Assembly: GCF_030373445.1 (NCBI RefSeq) | Contig: NZ_JAUCYU010000010.1 | Coordinates: 1 to 64,000 of the forward strand | Direction: 5' to 3' | Source of the DNA: Roseovarius sp. | Lineage (GTDB): Bacteria > Pseudomonadota > Alphaproteobacteria > Rhodobacterales > Rhodobacteraceae | DNA length: 64,000 nucleotides | Shown: in pieces, positions 43,954 to 52,526 of the stretch | Layout: each line of letters begins with the position of its first letter | Position numbering within the stretch: position 1 is the stretch's first letter | Program-made: the position numbers and the translations under genes | Notes under the pieces: generated by a model | Databases searched by the model: none | The model's input: only the letters and a program-made list of their open reading frames with translations | Told to the model about the DNA's origin: nothing

Positions 43954-44697
43954 TTATCCCGGGATCGCCGCCGTCGGGGTGCGTCCGATGAACTGTTCCA
44001 CGAAGCCCGGCGCCGGCCGCTTGCGGATATCGGCGGGGCTGCCGACCTGCTCGATCCGGCCGGTCGACATGATGACTACCCGGTCGGCCAGCGCGAAGGC
44101 CTCGTCCTGGTCGTGGGTCACGAACACCGTCGTCAGCCCGGTGGCATCGTGGATGTCGCGCAGCCCCGCGCGCAGTTCCTTGCGGACCTGCGCGTCGAGC
44201 GCGCCGAAGGGTTCGTCGAGCAGAAGCATCCGCGGCTCCGTTGCCAGCGCCCGGGCCAGGGCGACCCTCTGGCGCTGTCCGCCCGAAAGCTGCGAGGGAT
44301 AGCGCGGGCCGATATCGGGCAGCCGGATCAGCCCGAGCAGCCCGTCGACCCGGCGTGCGATCTCCGCCCGCGACGGGCGTTCCCGCCGGGGCCGCGCGCG
44401 CAGGCCATAGGCGATGTTTTCGAACACCGTCATGTGCCGGAAGAGCGCGTAGCTCTGGAAGACGAAGCCGGCGCGCCGTTTCTGTACCGGGATGCCGGTG
44501 GCATCCGCGCCGTCCAGCAATATCCGCCCGGTGGTGGGCGCCTCGAGCCCGGCCAGGATGCGCAGCAGCGTGGTCTTTCCCGACCCCGACGGCCCCAGGA
44601 GAGAGACCAGGGCGCCGGAAGGGATTGAGAGCGAGGTGGGCTGAAGCGCCTCGACCCGGCCGAAGGTTTTCGCGATTGCGTCGATTTCGATATGCAT
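43954..44697 (-). CDS. cysA: sulfate/thiosulfate ABC transporter ATP-binding protein, short form
   Basis: A 247-residue ATPase with Walker [10 protein letters not shown], signature LSGGQRQR, Walker [13 protein letters not shown] and switch His in [10 protein letters not shown]. Enterobacterial CysA is about 365 residues; this copy ends at PTAAIPG just after the nucleotide-binding domain and lacks the C-terminal regulatory (TOBE-like) domain. Position as last gene of the sulfate operon, behind cysT and cysW homologues, supports the assignment. I chose ATG 44697 ([13 protein letters not shown]). Confidence 0.88.
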   Translation of the reverse strand: MHIEIDAIAKTFGRVEALQPTSLSIPSGALVSLLGPSGSGKTTLLRILAGLEAPTTGRILLDGADATGIPVQKRRAGFVFQSYALFRHMTVFENIAYGLRARPRRERPSRAEIARRVDGLLGLIRLPDIGPRYPSQLSGGQRQRVALARALATEPRMLLLDEPFGALDAQVRKELRAGLRDIHDATGLTTVFVTHDQDEAFALADRVVIMSTGRIEQVGSPADIRKRPAPGFVEQFIGRTPTAAIPG

Positions 44698-44708
44698 GGT
44701 GATCTCCG

Positions 44709-45569
44709 TCAGTGGCGGCGCGACGCGGCGATCGCATCCGCGTGGTGCCATTCAAGGAATGACTTGAGGGCGAGTGTCAGAAGGGCGAGGCCGGCCAGCA
44801 GCGCGGCCATGGAGAAGGCCGCGACCGAGAGATACTCGTTGTAGAACATCTCGATGAGGATCGGCATCGTGGTGGTCTGGCCGCGGATCTTGCCCGAGAT
44901 CACGGCCACCGCGCCGAACTCGCCCATGGCGCGGGCGTTGCACAGCAGTACCCCGTAAAGCAGCGCCCACCGCACGTTGGGCAACGTGACTGTCCGGATC
45001 ATGTGCCAGCCCGAGGCGCCGAGGGTCAGCGCCGCCTCTTCTTCCGCGCGGCCCTGTTCGGTCATCACCGGGATCAGCTCGCGCGCGACGAAGGGAAAGG
45101 TGATGAAGAGGGTGGCGAGCACGATGCCGGGCAGGGCGAAGACGACCTTGAGGTCATGCGCCGCCAGCCAGTCGCCCAGCACGCCATGCGCGCCGTAGAG
45201 CAGGACCAGCGCCAGCCCGGCCACGACGGGCGAGACCGAGAAGGGCAGGTCGATCAGCGATATGAGGACCGCCTTGCCGCGGAAGTCGAACTTGGCGATG
45301 GCCCAGGCGGCGGCGAAGCCCGCGATTACGTTGAGCGGCACCGCGATGGCGGCCACGGTCAGCGTCAGGCCGATGGCGGCGCGGGCGTCCCTTTCGGAGA
45401 CCATGTCGAGCGCCGCCGCGGCCCCCTCGCGGAAGGCTTCGGCGAAGACGACGGCGAGGGGTGCCAGAAGGAGGATCGCGGTAAGCGTGAGGGCCACGAG
45501 GCAGAGGGTGACGCGGAAGGGCCGCGACTCTGTCGTGACGTGGGTCGTGGGGGTTATCGAGAGGGACAT
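44709..45569 (-). CDS. cysW: sulfate/thiosulfate ABC transporter permease CysW
   Basis: A 286-residue inner-membrane permease with six transmembrane segments. The ATPase-contact loop is [43 protein letters not shown], and [31 protein letters not shown] is diagnostic of CysW. The gene start overlaps the end of the small membrane ORF by 16 nt. Confidence 0.92.
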   Translation of the reverse strand: MSLSITPTTHVTTESRPFRVTLCLVALTLTAILLLAPLAVVFAEAFREGAAAALDMVSERDARAAIGLTLTVAAIAVPLNVIAGFAAAWAIAKFDFRGKAVLISLIDLPFSVSPVVAGLALVLLYGAHGVLGDWLAAHDLKVVFALPGIVLATLFITFPFVARELIPVMTEQGRAEEEAALTLGASGWHMIRTVTLPNVRWALLYGVLLCNARAMGEFGAVAVISGKIRGQTTTMPILIEMFYNEYLSVAAFSMAALLAGLALLTLALKSFLEWHHADAIAASRRH

Positions 45570-45814
45570 GGATGCGGGTTCCCTGTTTCGCGAGGTCGGC
45601 AGGATGAGCGGCGCTGGCTATCCGAGAGGAAGAGCACGGCCAGCGAGAGGGCGGGCAGCCCGAGATAGGCCATGAGGAGAGGGACGAGGCCGGCGCCCGA
45701 GAGCCACAGGAGGAGGGGCAGGATCAGGCCGGGCAGGGCCAGGAGGGCGGCGAAGACCATTCCGCCCCCCGGCGGCAGTTCGGATGCCGGGGCATGTGCC
45801 GGGGGATTACACAT
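45554..45814 (-). CDS. small membrane protein inside the sulfate transporter operon, 86 aa
   Basis: This frame begins 8 nt before the end of cysT and ends 16 nt inside cysW, so it is overlapped on both sides. It has a Pro/Ala-rich start, two strongly hydrophobic segments (MVFAALLALPGLILPLLLWLS and VPLLMAYLGLPALSLAVLFL) and an Arg/Cys-rich tail ([19 protein letters not shown]). Its initiating ATG overlaps the cysT stop (ATGTGTAA), suggesting coupled translation. I know of no named Cys protein at this position. It may be an accessory subunit, or part of the cysW translation signal. Confidence 0.55.
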   Translation of the reverse strand: MCNPPAHAPASELPPGGGMVFAALLALPGLILPLLLWLSGAGLVPLLMAYLGLPALSLAVLFLSDSQRRSSCRPRETGNPHPCPSR

Positions 45815-46640
45815 GTCCGACCCTCCGCCGCCCCCAGACCTGGAAGAGGTTGATCAGCAGCAGCATCGCGAAGGAAATGCCGAGCATGGCAAGGCCGATC
45901 GCGGTGGCCGCGTCGTAATTGTATTCTTCCAGCCGGATGACGATCAGCAACGGCGCGATCTCGGTCACGTTGGGCAGGTTGCCCGCGATGAAGATGACCG
46001 AGCCGTATTCCCCGACCGACCGCGCCAGCGCGAGGGCGAAGCCGGTCAGAAGGGCGGGCGTCAGCATCGGCAGAACGACGCGGACCATGGTACGGAGCCG
46101 CGATGCGCCGAGCGTGGCCGAGGCTTCCTCCCATTCCGGGTCGATCTCCTCGATGACCGGCTGCACCGTGCGCACGACGAAGGGCAGGCCCACGAAGACC
46201 AGCGCCAGCCAGATGCCGGCCTCGGTATAGGCGACCTGCAGGCCAAGCGGTTCCAGCAGCTTGCCGAACGTGCCGTTGGGGGCGTAAAGCGCGGTCAGGG
46301 CGATGCCGGCCACGGCGGTCGGCAGCGCGAAGGGCAGGTCGAGCGCCGCGTCGACCAACCGCCGCCCCGGAAAGCGGTAGCGGGTCAGGACCCAGGCCAG
46401 CAGCAATCCGAAGACGAGGTTGAAGGCCGACGCGACGAGGGCGGAGCGGAAGGACAGCACCAGGGCGCTGGCCACGCGCTTCGAGCCAAGATGTTGCCAA
46501 AGCTCCACCGGCCCCATCAACACGCCACGGCCGATCAGCGTGCCGAGGGGCAGGAGAACGACAAGGGTCAGCGCCATGAGCAGAATGCCCATGCCGAGCC
46601 CGAAACCGGGGAGGGGGGAGGGCCGGATCACCTGGCTCAC
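45807..46640 (-). CDS. cysT: sulfate/thiosulfate ABC transporter permease CysT (CysU)
   Basis: A 277-residue permease with six helices: PLPGFGLGMGILLMALTLVVLLPLGTL at the N-terminus, DLPFALPTAVAGIALTALYAPNG, and the EAA-type loop PEWEEASATLGASRLRTMVRVVLP. GEYGSVIFIAGNLPNVTEIAPLLI is diagnostic. Translation most likely starts at the GTG overlapping the binding-protein stop (GAGTGAGCC). Partner of CysW. Confidence 0.9.
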   Translation of the reverse strand: MSQVIRPSPLPGFGLGMGILLMALTLVVLLPLGTLIGRGVLMGPVELWQHLGSKRVASALVLSFRSALVASAFNLVFGLLLAWVLTRYRFPGRRLVDAALDLPFALPTAVAGIALTALYAPNGTFGKLLEPLGLQVAYTEAGIWLALVFVGLPFVVRTVQPVIEEIDPEWEEASATLGASRLRTMVRVVLPMLTPALLTGFALALARSVGEYGSVIFIAGNLPNVTEIAPLLIVIRLEEYNYDAATAIGLAMLGISFAMLLLINLFQVWGRRRVGHV

Positions 46641-47653
46641 TCCGAATAGATCTGGTCGAAGATGCCGCCGTCGCCGAAGAAGCGCGGCTGCGCCTCGGCC
46701 CAGCCGCCGAACTCCTCGATGATGACGAGGTCGAGCTCGGGGAAGCGGTCGGCGTCTTCCGGGGCGGCCTTCGACGTGTCCCAGGCGCGGTAGTAGTTGG
46801 CCAGTGCCAGCGCCTGGGCCTCGGGGCTGTAGAGATGCTCGAGATAGGCCGTGGCGACGCGGCGCTGTTCGTCGTCGAGGTTGCCCTCGACAAGCGCCAC
46901 CGGCGGCTCGGCGAGGATCGAGACCGAGGGCACGACGATGTCGAACTTGTCCTCGCCGATCTCGGCCAGTGCCAGGAAGGCCTCGTTCTCCCATGCCAGC
47001 AGCACGTCGCCGACCCCGCGCTGTGCGAAGGTGGTGGTCGCCCCCCGCGCGCCGGTGTCGAGCACCGGCACGTTGGCGTATAGCTTGCGGGTGAAGTCGA
47101 GCGCGGCATCCTCGTCGCCGTCCATGGTCTTGAGCGCCCAGCCCCAGGCGGCCAGGAAGTTCCACCGTGCCCCGCCGGATGTCTTGGGATTGGGGGTGAT
47201 GACCTGAACGCCGTCGCCGACCAGGTCGCCCCAGTCCTTAATGCCCTTCGGGTTGCCCTCGCGGACGAGGAAGACGATGGTCGAGGTGTAGGGGGCGGAG
47301 TTGTGCGGCAGGGTCTTCTGCCAGTCTTCCGGCACGACATCGGAGTTGCCGGCGATGGCGTCGATGTCGGAGGCCAGCGCCAGGGTGACCACCTGCGCCT
47401 CGAGCCCGTCGATCACCGCCCGGGCCTGTGCGCCCGAGCCGCCGTGGCTTTGTTCGATGGTGACGGGCTCGTTGCCCTGGGCCGTCCACCAGTCGTTGAA
47501 GAGGTCGTTGTATGCCCGGTAGAACTCGCGCGTCGGGTCGTAGGAGACGTTCAGAAGGGTGGTTTCGGCATGGGCCGGCGTGCCGAGGGAGGTTCCGGCA
47601 AGAAGGGCGGCCAGCAGCGGGGCGCGGCCATGTCGCAGGATGAAAGGGGTCAT
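46637..47653 (-). CDS. sulfate ABC transporter substrate-binding protein
   Basis: A 338-residue exported protein. A signal peptide (residues 1-30, ending PAHAETT) precedes LLNVSYDPTREFYRAYNDLFNDWW, the family's N-terminal signature. SHGGSGAQARAVIDGLEAQVVTLALASDIDA and TPNPKTSGGARWNFLAAWG line the sulfate site. GAGGAG lies 9 nt before ATG 47653. It could be Sbp or CysP; the sequence does not separate sulfate from thiosulfate preference. Confidence 0.92.
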   Translation of the reverse strand: MTPFILRHGRAPLLAALLAGTSLGTPAHAETTLLNVSYDPTREFYRAYNDLFNDWWTAQGNEPVTIEQSHGGSGAQARAVIDGLEAQVVTLALASDIDAIAGNSDVVPEDWQKTLPHNSAPYTSTIVFLVREGNPKGIKDWGDLVGDGVQVITPNPKTSGGARWNFLAAWGWALKTMDGDEDAALDFTRKLYANVPVLDTGARGATTTFAQRGVGDVLLAWENEAFLALAEIGEDKFDIVVPSVSILAEPPVALVEGNLDDEQRRVATAYLEHLYSPEAQALALANYYRAWDTSKAAPEDADRFPELDLVIIEEFGGWAEAQPRFFGDGGIFDQIYSE

Positions 47654-47670
47654 GGAGGGCACTCCTCGTT

Positions 47671-47697
47671 TAGAGATTGTGATGAATTAAATCTCTA
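47671..47697. promoter_or_regulatory. inverted repeat upstream of the sulfate transporter operon
   Basis: TAGAGATT (47671-47678) and AATCTCTA (47690-47697) are perfect inverted repeats separated by 11 bp, centred about 31 bp before the binding-protein start codon. The position suits a repressor operator overlapping the promoter. The upstream Rrf2-type gene is the nearest candidate regulator. Confidence 0.55.
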
Positions 47698-47799
47698 TCG
47701 AGAAGGTCGCCTTTTAAAGGGGAGAGAGTCAGCGATCTGACCGGTGGCGGGAGAAGGATTTTCTCTCGCGGTGACCCGGGATAACGAGAAACTTTCCCG

Positions 47800-48261
47800 T
47801 CAGGACCGGGGTGCGGGCTGGTCGTCGAGGATTTTCATTGTGCCGTCAGTACCTTGAAGGAAATCCCGCAGGGTGAGCGACTCGATCAGCACGAGGTAGC
47901 TGTAGAACACCTCGCCGAAGACACGGCGCAACTGGCAGCTGGCCTCGTCGGTGCAATCGTCGCATTTGCGGTAGGCTTGGCGCGACAGACAGGGCAGGGG
48001 GGCGATCGGACCGTCGATCTTCTGCAGCAGTTCACCGAAGGAAATCGACGACGGGGGCTTGATCAGGAAATACCCGCCGGACCGCCCGCGCTTGGCGCCC
48101 ACATAGCCCGCCTTGCGCAGATCGAGAAGGATATGTTCGAGGAACCGTTTCGGTGCCCCGGATCGTTGGGCCACTTCCTCGATCGTCAGCGCCTCGCCCT
48201 GCGGCAGGTTGCCGAGGGCCATGAGCGACTTGAGCGCGTACTTGGTCTTCTGGGTGATCAT
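47800..48261 (-). CDS. Rrf2 family transcriptional regulator
   Basis: A 153-residue winged-helix protein: MITQKTKYALKSLMALG, then LTIEEVAQRSGAPKRFLEHILLDLRKAGYVGAKRGRSGGYFLIKPPSSISFGELLQKIDGPIAP. Cysteines Cys-Leu-Ser, CDDC and a further Cys (SCQLRR) near residues 95-115 resemble the ligand cluster of Fe-S-binding Rrf2 proteins, though with an additional Cys. Relatives include CymR, which controls cysteine and sulfur metabolism. It lies 147 bp upstream of the sulfate transporter operon in the same direction. Confidence 0.85.
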   Translation of the reverse strand: MITQKTKYALKSLMALGNLPQGEALTIEEVAQRSGAPKRFLEHILLDLRKAGYVGAKRGRSGGYFLIKPPSSISFGELLQKIDGPIAPLPCLSRQAYRKCDDCTDEASCQLRRVFGEVFYSYLVLIESLTLRDFLQGTDGTMKILDDQPAPRS

Positions 48262-48298
48262 GCGATGATTAAAACATCGAATAATCGGCAGGAAAAGT

Positions 48299-48317
48299 CG
48301 TCTTTTCATAAAAGACG
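48299..48317. promoter_or_regulatory. inverted repeat in the rrf2/lrp divergent promoter
   Basis: CGTCTTTT (48299-48306) and AAAAGACG (48310-48317) are perfect inverted repeats separated by CAT; one more T-A pair extends each arm. The repeat lies 38 bp before the Rrf2 gene start in the 127-bp gap to the divergent Lrp-type gene and could serve autoregulation of either. A second small repeat (CGATG, then CATCG at 48263-48279) abuts the Rrf2 start codon. Confidence 0.5.
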
Positions 48318-48388
48318 AGAATGCCAGTAGACTTTATGCATTTTTAAGGCATCCTGACATCGTAACCGACTCGACAGGAGGCCCGACC

Positions 48389-48859
48389 GTGGAACTTGAC
48401 CGAATCGACCGCAAGATCATTGCCGCCCTGATGGCCGACGCGACGATGCCGCTGGCCCGCCTTGCCGACAGGGTCGGCCTGAGCAATACGCCCTGCTGGA
48501 AACGGGTGAAGCGCCTGACGGAAAGGGGGGTCATCCGGGCCCGCGTGGCGGTTGTCGATCCCGAACGCCTCGGGCTGGGCATGACCGCCTTCATCGGCGT
48601 GACCGCCCCCGACCAGTCGCCGGAGTGGCATGACAGCTTCTCTGACGTCGTCTCGTCGATTCCCGAAATAATGGAAGCCCACCAGCTTGCCGGGAACCAC
48701 GACTACGTGCTGCGCGTGGTGGCGCGCGACATGACGGATTTCGACCGGATCCGGCAGTGTCTCGTCAGCCGGATCGCGGTCAGGGGGCTGACGGCCAGCT
48801 TTGCCATCAGGCGCGTGAAATCGGAAACGGTCTTGCCGCTGGATACGGTCAGCGCGTGA
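48389..48859 (+). CDS. Lrp/AsnC family transcriptional regulator
   Basis: A 156-residue protein starting at GTG with ACAGGAGG at good spacing. Residues 3-60 are the AsnC helix-turn-helix (LDRIDRKIIAALMADATMPLARLADRVGLSNTPCWKRVKRLTERGVI). The C-terminal RAM domain (FIGVTAPDQSPEWHDSF, then IMEAHQLAGNHDYVLRVVARDMTDFD) binds amino acids and mediates oligomerisation. Target unknown; it is divergent from the Rrf2 gene and convergent with the enolase-superfamily gene. Confidence 0.9.
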   Translation: MELDRIDRKIIAALMADATMPLARLADRVGLSNTPCWKRVKRLTERGVIRARVAVVDPERLGLGMTAFIGVTAPDQSPEWHDSFSDVVSSIPEIMEAHQLAGNHDYVLRVVARDMTDFDRIRQCLVSRIAVRGLTASFAIRRVKSETVLPLDTVSA

Positions 48860-48883
48860 CGGCCTGGGCCCGGGCGCAGCCGC

Positions 48884-50080
48884 TCAGAGATCCGATAGTG
48901 CCTCGGGCATCCAGTGCACGCTCTTGCGGCTGCCCCGGAAGAAGCAGCGCCCGTACGTCTCGAGGTTGCGCTGGTCGATCTCGAAACCCAGCCCGGGAGC
49001 GTCGGGCATGTGGAACCAGCCTTCCTTGTGCAGGAAGGGCTGCGCGAAGATCAGGTCGCGCGCTTCCGGGATCCAGCCGGGCGGTGACAGCGGGTATTCG
49101 AACAGCGCCTCCCCGGCAAAGCCGCTTGCCGCGAAGACATGCGCGTTGACGATGAAGCCGAACCCGTTCGACCAGCAATGCGGCGTGAATTTCAGGCCCT
49201 TCTCGCGGCACAGGGCCGCGACCTTGAGGCATTGTCCGATGCCTCCGGCCCACATCGCGTCGGGCTGGTAGATGTCGTAGCATCCCATTGCCAGCATCCG
49301 CGCCAGTTCGCGGTAGCCCATGACGTGCAACTCGCCGCCTGCAACGGGCACGCGGGCATGGGTCGCGAGCTGTGCCATCTCCTCGTGCCATTCGCCGAAG
49401 AGCGGCTCCTCGACCCAGGCGAGGCCGACATCGGCGGCGGCATCGACGAACCGCTTCGCGCGGTCGAGCGACCAGAGCGGTGCATCGCCGTTCTGGGTCA
49501 GCCGGAAGGCCTGGTTGCAGTCGACGGAGATTTTCATCCGCCCCTGCATGTACGTGGCGATGTCGGAGATATGCTCGATATCGACCGCCTCGTCGAAATC
49601 GTGGACACGGATCTTCATCGTGTCGAAGCCTTCGGACAACCGCGCTTCGGCTTCCTCGCGGCGGTCGGCCGGGGCGCGCAATTCGCCAGAGGAGGCGTAG
49701 AGCCGGATACGGTCATCGGTCCCGCCCAGCAGTTTGTAGAGCGGCAGGCCGGCGGCCTTCGCCTTGATGTCCCAGAAGGCGGGTTCGATCCACCAGTTGA
49801 AATTGCCGCCCGCCGCCATGATCTGGATGCGCTCGGCCATGGTGTCGATGTCCTCGGCGTCCTGGCCCAGGAAAAGCCCCGCCAGCAGGTCGCCAAGCCC
49901 TGCGCGCTCTCGCCCTGCAGCGGGAAAGCCGCTCCAGCCTTCGATGCCGTCCTCGGTGACGAAGCGGACGATGCACATGGAGACATGCTCCCTGATCGTG
50001 CCGGGAATCCACGAGGGGGCGTGCGGGGCCGGCAGGGGCGTTTTCACGTAGTATAGCTCGACACGGTCGATCACTTGCAT
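48884..50080 (-). CDS. enolase-superfamily enzyme, mandelate racemase/muconate-lactonizing type
   Basis: A 398-residue TIM-barrel enzyme. The N-terminal capping domain starts MQVIDRVELYYVKTPLPAP. The barrel shows FDTMKIRVHDF (K-x-R version of the usual KxK), the metal ligands Asp in KISVDCNQAF, Glu in WVEEPLFGEW and Glu in VPVAGGELHV, and a late His in KFTPHCWSNGFG. It would abstract a proton alpha to a carboxylate, for example sugar-acid dehydration or racemisation. ATG 50080 was chosen because an upstream extension lacks conserved sequence. Substrate not determinable. Confidence 0.85.
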   Translation of the reverse strand: MQVIDRVELYYVKTPLPAPHAPSWIPGTIREHVSMCIVRFVTEDGIEGWSGFPAAGRERAGLGDLLAGLFLGQDAEDIDTMAERIQIMAAGGNFNWWIEPAFWDIKAKAAGLPLYKLLGGTDDRIRLYASSGELRAPADRREEAEARLSEGFDTMKIRVHDFDEAVDIEHISDIATYMQGRMKISVDCNQAFRLTQNGDAPLWSLDRAKRFVDAAADVGLAWVEEPLFGEWHEEMAQLATHARVPVAGGELHVMGYRELARMLAMGCYDIYQPDAMWAGGIGQCLKVAALCREKGLKFTPHCWSNGFGFIVNAHVFAASGFAGEALFEYPLSPPGWIPEARDLIFAQPFLHKEGWFHMPDAPGLGFEIDQRNLETYGRCFFRGSRKSVHWMPEALSDL

Positions 50081-50415
50081 GGCCTGTCCTTTCAATGGGG
50101 CGCCGCGTTTTCCGAGGCCGGGCTGCGCGGTCTTTCCGGCACGTTAGAAAGGCATTGGTCTGGCTGACATATCCACAATGGCGAAAATCGTGGACCAATT
50201 TCGGATGGACGGGGAGGGACGGACCATCGAGCCGGGACGGCCCGGACCACCTGCACCCCCCGCCCGATCGCGGGTCATCCTTGTGCCGATCGCCTGAAAT
50301 CTACGCAATCCGGGGCCGGCCACGGCTCGTCTGCCCCGCATCCGGGCCCGCGCGTTGTGTTTTCGCCCCCCGCTGTATGTACTAGGGGCGCTCGGAAAAA
50401 AACCGGAAAGAGGAC
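50081..50415. other. 335-bp divergent intergenic region
   Basis: No gene is supported. It should contain the promoters of the divergent enolase-superfamily and methyltransferase genes. AAAGAGG precedes the methyltransferase start. No repeat or clear operator was noticed. Confidence 0.5.
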
Positions 50416-51462
50416 ATGATGCTCGACCAAGAGACGCCGACCAGTGCCAATGCCATCGAAAGTGCCGAGGACCTGTCGGCGATCGCGTTCAGCTTCATGG
50501 CCTCGAAGGCGCTGTTCGCCGGACTTCACGCGGATATCTTTTCCGTCCTGTCGGACGGCCCCAGGACCGCCGCCGACCTGGCCTCGGCCGTTGACATTCC
50601 GTTGAACCGGATCGTGATGCTGACGACGGCGCTTGCCAGTGTCGGCCTGCTGGTCATCGGCGATGACGAGAAGATCGGCAACTCCCCCGCCGCCCAGAAC
50701 TTCCTGTCGCGGCACTCGAAATACGATTTCGGCGACTACCTGCGCTACCAGATCGATCAGCAGATGTACCCGTTCCTTCTGCAGCTCAACGCCGTCATCA
50801 AGGGCGAGCTGACGGAGGATGCGATCTCGTCCTACAAGCACTGGATGGCGGACGAGGCGCAGGCCTCGATCTATTCGGAAAGCCAGCATGCGGGCTCGCT
50901 CGGGCCGGGCCGGACGCTGGCGCGGAAGGTCGACCTCAGCCACGCGTCCACCCTGCTCGACGTGGGTGGCGGCACCGGTGCGATGACGATCTCGCTTTGC
51001 CGGGCCTACGAAAACCTGCAATCGACGATCATCGATTTCCCGAACGTGGCCGAAATCGGCTGGCGTTTCATATCGGAGGCCGGTCTCGTCGACCGGGTTC
51101 GCTATATTCCCGGCAACGCCGTGGAGGTGCAATGGCCGGGCCAGCAGGATGCCATCCTGATGTCCTATCTCATGAGCGGCGTGCCGGGCGACTCGGTCGA
51201 TGCGCTGCTGGCCAGCGCCTTCGACGCGCTGGCGCCGGGCGGGAAGCTTCTCGTCCATGATTTCATGGTCGAGGAAGACCGGCGCGGCCCGACGCTTGCG
51301 GCGCTCTGGCAATTGCAGCACATGGCCTTCACGCCGGATGCGCGCTCGTTGTCCGTGGGGTGGCTGACCGAGGCCGGAACGCGGCTGGGGTTCGACGTGG
51401 ACATGGCCGACAACCTCATCCCGGCGATGACCAAGCTGGTCGTGTTTTCCAAGCCCGCCTGA
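50416..51462 (+). CDS. SAM-dependent O-methyltransferase with N-terminal dimerisation winged helix
   Basis: A 348-residue methyltransferase resembling the plant-type/CrtF-like O-methyltransferase family. Residues about 20-95 form the dimerisation winged helix (FMASKALFAGLHADIFSVLSDGPRTAADLASAVDIPLNRIVMLTTALASVGLL). Motif I is STLLDVGGGTGAMTISL, and PGGKLLVHDFMVEEDRRGPTLAALWQLQHMAF holds the later catalytic region. Substrate is unknown. The thioesterase-like gene begins 14 bp downstream. A second ATG follows immediately at 50419. Confidence 0.85.
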   Translation: MMLDQETPTSANAIESAEDLSAIAFSFMASKALFAGLHADIFSVLSDGPRTAADLASAVDIPLNRIVMLTTALASVGLLVIGDDEKIGNSPAAQNFLSRHSKYDFGDYLRYQIDQQMYPFLLQLNAVIKGELTEDAISSYKHWMADEAQASIYSESQHAGSLGPGRTLARKVDLSHASTLLDVGGGTGAMTISLCRAYENLQSTIIDFPNVAEIGWRFISEAGLVDRVRYIPGNAVEVQWPGQQDAILMSYLMSGVPGDSVDALLASAFDALAPGGKLLVHDFMVEEDRRGPTLAALWQLQHMAFTPDARSLSVGWLTEAGTRLGFDVDMADNLIPAMTKLVVFSKPA

Positions 51463-51476
51463 TACCGGAGACACGG

Positions 51477-51929
51477 ATGACCACGTTTCGCCTGCACGAA
51501 ACCCCGCTTCGGGAGGATTGGCTCGATGCCTACGGGCATCTGAACGAGGCCTATTACCTTGTGCCGTTCAGCGATGCCTCCTGGGCGTTGCAGGACAGGT
51601 TCGGGGTGGGAACCGAGTATTTCGAGCGGACAGGATGCGCCCTTTACACGCTCGAGACGCACCTGCGCTACCTGGACGAAGTGCGTGCCCCGGCGACGCT
51701 GTCGATCGAGTCCTGCATCCTGGGCGCGGATGCCAAGCGGCTGCACGTGGGGCACATCATGTGGTCCGGCGACAGCCAGTGCGCGAGTTTCGAATGCATG
51801 CTGTTGCATTACGACACGAAAAAGCCGGGGGCGGCGCCGTTTCCGGAGGATGTGTCCGGGCGGCTTCGCGAGGCCGTTCTGAAGCCCGCCCCGGATTGGG
51901 CCGGGCGGAGCCTGCGGCAGTTGTCCTGA
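51477..51929 (+). CDS. thioesterase, 4HBT/hot-dog fold
   Basis: A 150-residue hot-dog-fold protein. TPLREDWLDAYGHLNEAYYLVPFSDASWALQDRFG contains the Asp-x-x-Gly-His-xx-Asn signature of FadM/YbgC-like acyl-CoA thioesterases, followed by TLETHLRYLDEVRAPATLSIESCILG. It resembles the small thioesterase found in carnitine and betaine gene sets, but no such genes are adjacent. Co-directional with the methyltransferase gene. Confidence 0.78.
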   Translation: MTTFRLHETPLREDWLDAYGHLNEAYYLVPFSDASWALQDRFGVGTEYFERTGCALYTLETHLRYLDEVRAPATLSIESCILGADAKRLHVGHIMWSGDSQCASFECMLLHYDTKKPGAAPFPEDVSGRLREAVLKPAPDWAGRSLRQLS

Positions 51930-51947
51930 ACGGGCAGGGCGGCGCGC

Positions 51948-52526
51948 CTACCAGGTGCGGAATGCGCCCGTATCGGCCAGCACCTCCGAAGGCACGTCGA
52001 CGGACCGGCCTCCGGCCGAAAGGTCGAGCGAGGCACGCCAGAGGCTGGCGGCGCGAAGGTGGGGCAGGGCCGAGACCGCCAGTGTCTCACCTTCGGGCGT
52101 GATCAACGCGGCATGCCACTGCTCGGCGCCGAGGTCGCGGAACTCGACGTTCAGGTGAACCTCGGAATGGGCGAAGAGGTTTCGCAGGGCGCGGGGCGGC
52201 AGGCTGGCCGTGACATCCAGCGCCGGGCGTTCGATCGTCCGGAAATCCTTCGCCACATGGTCGTCTCCCTGCCGGAGGGCAGAGAGCGCCTCGCTCATCC
52301 GGCGGGCCTGAAGACTGACCTGCGCGACCAGGTGCGCACGCGTGGGCGCGGCGTCGACGGGGGCGGCAAGGTCGCTGTCGGACAGCCCGTTCAAGAGCCG
52401 CGCGAAATACGCGGTGCCGCGCCGGGCAAGGCCCAACGCCCCGGCGGGGGCTTCGGGCGCGTCGTACCGCGCGCCCCCGCCTTGCCGGGCGCGGAGTTCC
52501 TCGCGCCGGGCGTCGAGCTGGCTCAT
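51948..52526 (-). CDS. mycothiol-dependent maleylpyruvate isomerase-like protein, probable loss of metal ligands
   Basis: A 192-residue protein ending the gentisate operon; its ATG overlaps the stop of the dioxygenase gene (ATGA). The pattern LLNGLSDSDLAAPVDAAPTRAHLVAQVSLQARRMSEAL, followed by a LWRASLDLSAG segment and DVPSEVLADT, resembles DinB-fold mycothiol-dependent maleylpyruvate isomerases (usual motifs GHVLAHLA and REVEVHHVDLG). Of the expected Zn ligands only one His of the first motif is evident; the Glu and His of the second are absent. Proteobacteria do not make mycothiol and the operon has a GST-type isomerase, so this copy is probably not an active isomerase. Assignment is tentative. 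Confidence 0.55.
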   Translation of the reverse strand: MSQLDARREELRARQGGGARYDAPEAPAGALGLARRGTAYFARLLNGLSDSDLAAPVDAAPTRAHLVAQVSLQARRMSEALSALRQGDDHVAKDFRTIERPALDVTASLPPRALRNLFAHSEVHLNVEFRDLGAEQWHAALITPEGETLAVSALPHLRAASLWRASLDLSAGGRSVDVPSEVLADTGAFRTW

